A stretch of DNA of 64,000 nt. It comes from Actinomyces sp. oral taxon 171 str. F0337. Its GTDB lineage: Bacteria > Actinomycetota > Actinomycetes > Actinomycetales > Actinomycetaceae. Below, piece after piece: positions 61,001 through 64,000 of this stretch. The notes under the pieces are model-generated. The model ran no database searches, was not told the DNA's origin, and saw only the letters and a list, made by a program, of their open reading frames with translations. Within the stretch, counting starts at the first letter, position 1. Each line of letters opens with the position of its first letter. The stretch lies in assembly GCF_005696555.1 (NCBI RefSeq), contig NZ_CP040005.1, positions 1,116,001 through 1,180,000 of the forward strand, given 5' to 3'. The translations under genes were made by a program, and so were the position numbers.

Positions 61001-61328
61001 TGCCAGCGGCCAAGACGCTCAGGTCCCCCCGGTCGAGGACGAGCCGGTCAAGACCCGGTCAAGGAAGGCGACTGAGAAGAAGTCGTCCAAGAAGGCCGTT
61101 GAGAAGAGCGGAGACAAGGCCGATAAGAAGCCTGAGAAGAAGGCCGGTGGGAAGCCTGAGAAGAAGACCGCCAAGAAGTCTGAGGGTCCTGCTGAGCCGC
61201 AGCCCGACGAGGCGCCTTCGGAGCCGGCGGGGGAGAAGCCCGCAAGAAGAACGAGGAGACGGGCCACTGCGAAGAGCACCGCACCCTCGCCGGAGAATTC
61301 TTCAGACACCCCGGAGGCATCGGCCTGA
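58086..61328 (+). CDS. rne: Ribonuclease E/G family protein
   Basis: Endoribonuclease for rRNA, tRNA and mRNA turnover and platform of the degradosome. The 1080-residue protein has a disordered N-terminal region (about 1-410), an S1 domain (about 460-545, SMVGNVYVGRVQNVLPSMEA), the catalytic RNase E/G domain with VIDVNTGRFTG and MVVIDFVDM giving the metal Asp pair, a CEHCKGRGF zinc link, then a Lys/Glu-rich tail. The N-terminal region repeats an Arg-run motif of the type RRRRRVTAA at about 27, 81, 184 and 244. ATG 58086 is an inference; the frame is open further up. Confidence 0.9.
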   Translation: MARRTTSESTESYEQEHGDAVSAPAPRRRRRVTAAAAAPAQAPVAEQPASVGASDAAASGPEEPGAQQSSQAPAVESVPSRRRRKAVAASAAPETAPVAEPRAAIEADEPGEPQSTEGGPSADALQEDAGERIGVDESGGEESGMPREDDELTGADMDEEDLETPRLPAASLLFQAPDPSRARRRRRVTAATAAPQEAPTASRHQGAKDWADEEDADARTGAGRRDEGAEAESPRADRSGGRGRRRRRAIADTGAPQEARGDSTLDESDTEDVDGSEAGSVDGAEGADGARADSSDDAREGGARRKRRRGGRGRRSRSRGGDSARNDSDDESQAEEEGGTDAAPSARDASTDIAVESSTSTVSGSRRRRRRSRTRSDSGDLRDEVTALKGSTRLEAKRQRRREGRAAGRRRPIVTEAEFLARRESVDRQMIVRESDGLNQIAVLEDGLLVEHYVSRHTQTSMVGNVYVGRVQNVLPSMEAAFVDLGKGRNAVLYAGEVNWDAAGLEGRPRRIEDALSSGDTVLVQVTKDPIGHKGARLTSQITLAGRYLVLVPGGTMTGISRKLPDTERSRLKKILKRIVPDSAGVIVRTAAEGATQEQLTADVERLVNQWEAIDKKASSIMKGSGKAPVLLKGEPELAVRVIRDVFNEDFRKLVVSGDNTWSTISQYIDDVSPDLSERLEHWVGPEDVFTAHRVDEQLAKGFDRKVWLPSGGTLVIDRTEAMTVIDVNTGRFTGAGGTLEETVTRNNLEAAEEIVRQLRLRDIGGMVVIDFVDMVLESNRDLVLRRLVECLGRDRTRHQVTEVTSLGLVQMTRKRVGQGLVEAFSTTCEHCKGRGFIVHDEPVENQQVDMSASASRGGGRSRGRKNREEQAAAGGGRKEAKKDSQETKGSKSSGHGKGSAGRDVAGSPESGADDEARAAVRGALAQIAAAAEQAHNAQIEGQGSHERQGDAEGSATGVSGSVNDVVETEGPASGQDAQVPPVEDEPVKTRSRKATEKKSSKKAVEKSGDKADKKPEKKAGGKPEKKTAKKSEGPAEPQPDEAPSEPAGEKPARRTRRRATAKSTAPSPENSSDTPEASA

Positions 61329-61510
61329 CGAGAGCTCCAGCTCCGTGCCCAAGAACACAGGAGGCGGGACGGACCGGAGGTTGGTGCTGGCGACATGATC
61401 GCCTAGAGTTATCTGCCGGTGCTTCTTGCGCCATTGCCCAGACAGGGCCCTCCCGGCGAGGCCGTTCAAGGTCCCGCAGCGCGTGAGAGCCTTTCGAAGA
61501 ATCTACAGAG

Positions 61511-61831
61511 ATGAGCATTCAAGTGGTCTACGCGATCGTCAAGGCCGGCGGCCGTCAGGAGAAGGTCTCCGTCGGCGACGTCGTGGTTGTCGACAAGCTT
61601 GCTGGTGAGATCGGCGACGAGGTCGCCCTCGCCCCCGTCATGCTGGTGGACGGCGACAAGGTGACCACCTCTGCCGCCGATCTGGCCAAGTCCTCCGTCA
61701 CCGCCGAGATCGTCGGCGACGAGAAGGGCCCCAAGATCAACATCCTCAAGTTCAAGAACAAGACCGGCTTCCGCAAGCGCCAGGGCCACCGCGCTCAGCT
61801 GACGGCCGTCAAGGTCACCGCCATCAAGTGA
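61511..61831 (+). CDS. rplU: 50S ribosomal protein L21
   Basis: bL21 of the large subunit. 106 residues; [19 protein letters not shown], the [22 protein letters not shown] end is family-typical. ATG 61511 gives four residues more than the GTG at 61523 ([10 protein letters not shown]), which may be the true start; neither has a strong ribosome site. The 182-bp gap behind rne should hold the promoter of the rplU-rpmA operon. Confidence 0.95.
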   Translation: MSIQVVYAIVKAGGRQEKVSVGDVVVVDKLAGEIGDEVALAPVMLVDGDKVTTSAADLAKSSVTAEIVGDEKGPKINILKFKNKTGFRKRQGHRAQLTAVKVTAIK

Positions 61832-61900
61832 CCGCCCCGGCGTCAGCCAGTACGCGGGCATCCTGAACGCACACGCTCGAGAAGAAAGAAGCCTTCAACC

Positions 61901-62158
61901 ATGGCACACAAGAAGGGTCTTGGTTCCTCCCGTAACGGTCGCGACTCCAACGCGCAGCGCCTCGGCGTCAAGCGCTTCGGCGGCCAGGTCGTCAAGGCCG
62001 GCGAGATCATCGTCCGCCAGCGCGGCACCCACTTCCACCCGGGCCGCAACGTCGGTCGTGGCAACGACGACACCCTGTTCGCCACCGCTGCCGGTAACGT
62101 CGAGTTCGGTACCTTCCGCGGTCGCCGGGTCGTCAACGTCGTGCTCCCCGAGGCCTGA
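61901..62158 (+). CDS. rpmA: 50S ribosomal protein L27
   Basis: bL27, whose N-terminal tail reaches the peptidyl-transferase centre. 85 residues starting [20 protein letters not shown], the mature form without the Firmicutes N-terminal cleavage extension. GAAGAAAGAAG precedes the ATG. Confidence 0.97.
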   Translation: MAHKKGLGSSRNGRDSNAQRLGVKRFGGQVVKAGEIIVRQRGTHFHPGRNVGRGNDDTLFATAAGNVEFGTFRGRRVVNVVLPEA

Positions 62159-62181
62159 GCCCCGAGCACATCACACGTCGA

Positions 62182-62215
62182 GAGAGGGCGGACGGCACCT
62201 GCCGTCCGCCCTCTC
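62182..62215 (+). terminator. Hairpin between rpmA and obg
   Basis: 15-bp perfect stem (62182-62196 with 62201-62215), loop ACCT, no T-run. It sits 23 bp after rpmA and 28 bp before obg. It can end or weaken transcription so that L21/L27 are made in excess of Obg, or shield the 3' end of the ribosomal-protein mRNA. Confidence 0.65.
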
Positions 62216-62243
62216 GCGCTATCCCGGACTCACAGGAGACCCC

Positions 62244-63851
62244 ATGCCCAGCTTCATTGACCGAGTGGTCCTCCACGTGGCCGGCGGCGACGGCGGCAAC
62301 GGCTGCACGTCCGTGCACCGTGAGAAGTTCAAGCCCCTGGCCGGGCCCGACGGCGGTGACGGCGGTCATGGCGGCGACGTCGTCCTGACCGTTGACCCCC
62401 GGGTGACGACCCTGCTGAGCTACCACCGCTCCCCGCACCAGCGGGCCGGGAACGGTACCCCCGGCATGGGGGACTGGCGCCGCGGTACCGACGGCAAGGA
62501 CCTCGTCCTGCCCGTTCCCGAGGGCACCGTCGTCAAGGACTCACGCGGTCAGGTCATCGCCGACCTCGTGGGGGAGGGCACCAACGTCGTCGTCGCCGAG
62601 GGCGGTACCGGTGGGCGCGGCAACTTCTCCCTGGCCTCCTCCAAGCGCAAGGCCCCCGGCTTCCACCTCCTGGGAGAGCCCGGGCAGGCCGGGGACATCA
62701 CCCTGGAGCTCAAGACCATCGCCGACGTGGCCCTGGTGGGTTACCCCAGTGCCGGGAAGTCCTCCCTCATCGCCGCCATGAGCGCCGCACGCCCCAAGAT
62801 CGCCGACTACCCCTTCACGACCCTCGTGCCCAACCTCGGAGTCGTCGAGGCAGGCGACGTCCGCTACACGATCGCCGACGTCCCCGGCCTCATCCCCGGC
62901 GCCTCCCAGGGCAAGGGACTGGGACTGGACTTCCTGCGGCACATTGAGCGCTGCGCCGTCATCGTCCACGTCCTGGACTGCGCCACCCTTGAGCCGGGTC
63001 GCGACCCCCTGTCCGACCTGGACACCATCGAGGCCGAGCTCGCCGCCTACTCCGAGCGCCTCGGCGAGCAGGAGGACGATCCCGCCCTCACCGGCCGGGT
63101 CCCGCTCATGGAGCGCCCCCGCATCGTGGTGCTCAACAAGGTTGACGTTCCCGACGCCGCCGAGCTCGCCGAGTTCGTGCGTGCCGACGTCGAGGCCCGG
63201 GGACTGCCCGTCCACCTCATCTCAGCGGTCGCGCACACGGGGCTGCGACCCCTGTCCTTCGCCCTGGCCGGCGAGGTCGAGCGGGCCCGCGAGATGGCTC
63301 CGGCGGCTGTCCAGCGCGATGGTGAGTCCGGTGGGACCGACGGCTCTGGCGAGCCGCGCCCCATCATCCGGCCAGCGGCGGTCGGACGCCGGGAGAAGGA
63401 ACCTGTCGCCCGGGTACGTCCGCTGGACCATCCCAGTGAGGGGCAGGTCTACCAGGTCCGCGGTCAGCGACCCGAGCGCTGGGTGCTTCAGACCGACTTC
63501 TCCAATGACGAGGCCGTCGGCTACCTCGCCGACCGCCTGGCTGCGGCCGGGGTCGAGGATGAGCTCGTCAAGGCCGGTGCCCACGCCGGCGACACCGTCC
63601 TCATCGGGGAGGTCGACGGGGGAGTGCTCTTCACCTGGGAGCCCTCGATGGCCACCGGCCCCGAGCTGCTGGGTGCCCGAGGCACCGACCTGCGCCTGGA
63701 GAGCAGTCGACGCCGGACCAACGTGGAGCGGCGCAGCCAGTACCACGAGATGATGGATGCCAAGGAGGCCGCGCGCCAGCAGCTGCGTGACGAGGCCGCC
63801 GAGGGCCTGTGGACCGACGCCGCCTCCTGGCACGGGGACGACGAGGACTGA
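62244..63851 (+). CDS. obg: GTPase Obg (CgtA)
   Basis: Ribosome-assembly and stress GTPase. The 535-residue protein begins [20 protein letters not shown], the glycine-rich Obg fold (about 1-160), followed by the G domain with [18 protein letters not shown] and NKVD, then a C-terminal OCT domain (about 390-465) and an acidic end. ATG 62244 follows CAGGAG; the upstream frame is only a shadow of rpmA. Confidence 0.96.
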   Translation: MPSFIDRVVLHVAGGDGGNGCTSVHREKFKPLAGPDGGDGGHGGDVVLTVDPRVTTLLSYHRSPHQRAGNGTPGMGDWRRGTDGKDLVLPVPEGTVVKDSRGQVIADLVGEGTNVVVAEGGTGGRGNFSLASSKRKAPGFHLLGEPGQAGDITLELKTIADVALVGYPSAGKSSLIAAMSAARPKIADYPFTTLVPNLGVVEAGDVRYTIADVPGLIPGASQGKGLGLDFLRHIERCAVIVHVLDCATLEPGRDPLSDLDTIEAELAAYSERLGEQEDDPALTGRVPLMERPRIVVLNKVDVPDAAELAEFVRADVEARGLPVHLISAVAHTGLRPLSFALAGEVERAREMAPAAVQRDGESGGTDGSGEPRPIIRPAAVGRREKEPVARVRPLDHPSEGQVYQVRGQRPERWVLQTDFSNDEAVGYLADRLAAAGVEDELVKAGAHAGDTVLIGEVDGGVLFTWEPSMATGPELLGARGTDLRLESSRRRTNVERRSQYHEMMDAKEAARQQLRDEAAEGLWTDAASWHGDDED

Positions 63852-63863
63852 CAGGAGGGAGCA

Positions 63864-64000
63864 GTGACTCCAGCAGCGATCGGTACCGGCTCCGCCCACG
63901 GGCAGGAGCGCCCAGAACGGCTGCCCGCCGGGGCCCGCGTGGTGGTCAAGGTCGGCTCCTCGTCCCTGACGCGCGCCGACGGCGGGCTCGATCTCAACCG
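63864..64000 (+). CDS. proB: Glutamate 5-kinase ProB (start only)
   Basis: The window ends inside this gene. GTG 63864 follows AGGAGGGA; the 45 visible codons include ARVVVKVGSSSLTRADGGLDLN, with the phosphate-binding KVGSSSLT motif of glutamate kinase, first enzyme of proline synthesis. The obg-proB order is usual. Confidence 0.9.
   Translation, partial: MTPAAIGTGSAHGQERPERLPAGARVVVKVGSSSLTRADGGLDLN

Noticed and set aside
1..64000. CRISPR array, prophage, defence or toxin-antitoxin system, tRNA genes
   Set aside because: No regularly spaced repeats, no phage structural or integrase genes, no recognisable defence proteins and no cloverleaf sequences were seen on either strand by eye. The CPBP protein could be an immunity protein, but nothing around it supports a bacteriocin locus.

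Overview
The window is a high-GC actinobacterial chromosome segment. Gene order (miaA-dapF, hflX-dinG, lexA back to back with a LysM division inhibitor and nrdR, leuCD behind an IclR regulator, plsC-gpsA-ddl-thiL, rpmB-fakA-recG-rsmD, coaD-yceD-rnc-mutM, rne-rplU-rpmA-obg-proB) and gene content (L-lactate dehydrogenase, cytochrome bd, fucose use) suggest a host-associated Actinomyces of the oris/naeslundii/viscosus kind. The genus is an inference. No tRNA, rRNA, CRISPR array or prophage was seen.

Layout. 1-2174: end of a YbjN-like gene, miaA and a dapF homologue that has lost both catalytic cysteines. 2175-8400: an accessory stretch (BrnQ carrier, MFS exporter, RsmC-like methyltransferase, CPBP membrane protease, perfect 23-bp palindrome, decayed MFS gene) between dapF and hflX. 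8400-16970: hflX behind a seven-residue leader peptide that can sequester its ribosome-binding site, dinG, ldh, lexA, an SOS-controlled LysM protein, nrdR and a GT4 glycosyltransferase. 16968-20177: IclR-family regulator and leuCD. 20423-31849: cell-envelope and housekeeping block (murA, plsC, gpsA, ddl, thiL, rpmB, fakA, recG, rsmD). 31900-44247: a fucose island between rsmD and coaD. 44381-48100: coaD, a coiled-coil gene, yceD, rnc, mutM. 48197-57474: response regulator, GAF histidine kinase and cydABDC. 58086-64000: rne, rplU, rpmA, obg and the start of proB.

How the genes work together. The fucose island joins an ABC transporter and a cytoplasmic GH29 alpha-L-fucosidase (minus strand, LacI-type regulator) to a fucose symporter, mutarotase, isomerase, sugar kinase and fuculose-phosphate aldolase. 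The two halves differ in base composition and meet at a 195-bp direct repeat flanking a transposase remnant. The SOS block pairs LexA with a membrane LysM protein of the ChiZ/DivS/YneA type through three LexA boxes. The cyd genes encode an oxygen-scavenging quinol oxidase and its CydDC exporter, followed by a sensor kinase whose probable partner regulator is convergent.

Twelve start codons in the window lie exactly 6 or 7 nt after a TANNNT -10 element, the layout of leaderless transcripts. This pattern fixes several start codons. The two most unusual items are the hflX leader (peptide MWILRMR, containing the Arg-X-Arg pattern known from macrolide-stalled leaders, with its codons complementary to the hflX Shine-Dalgarno region) and the cysteine-less DapF.
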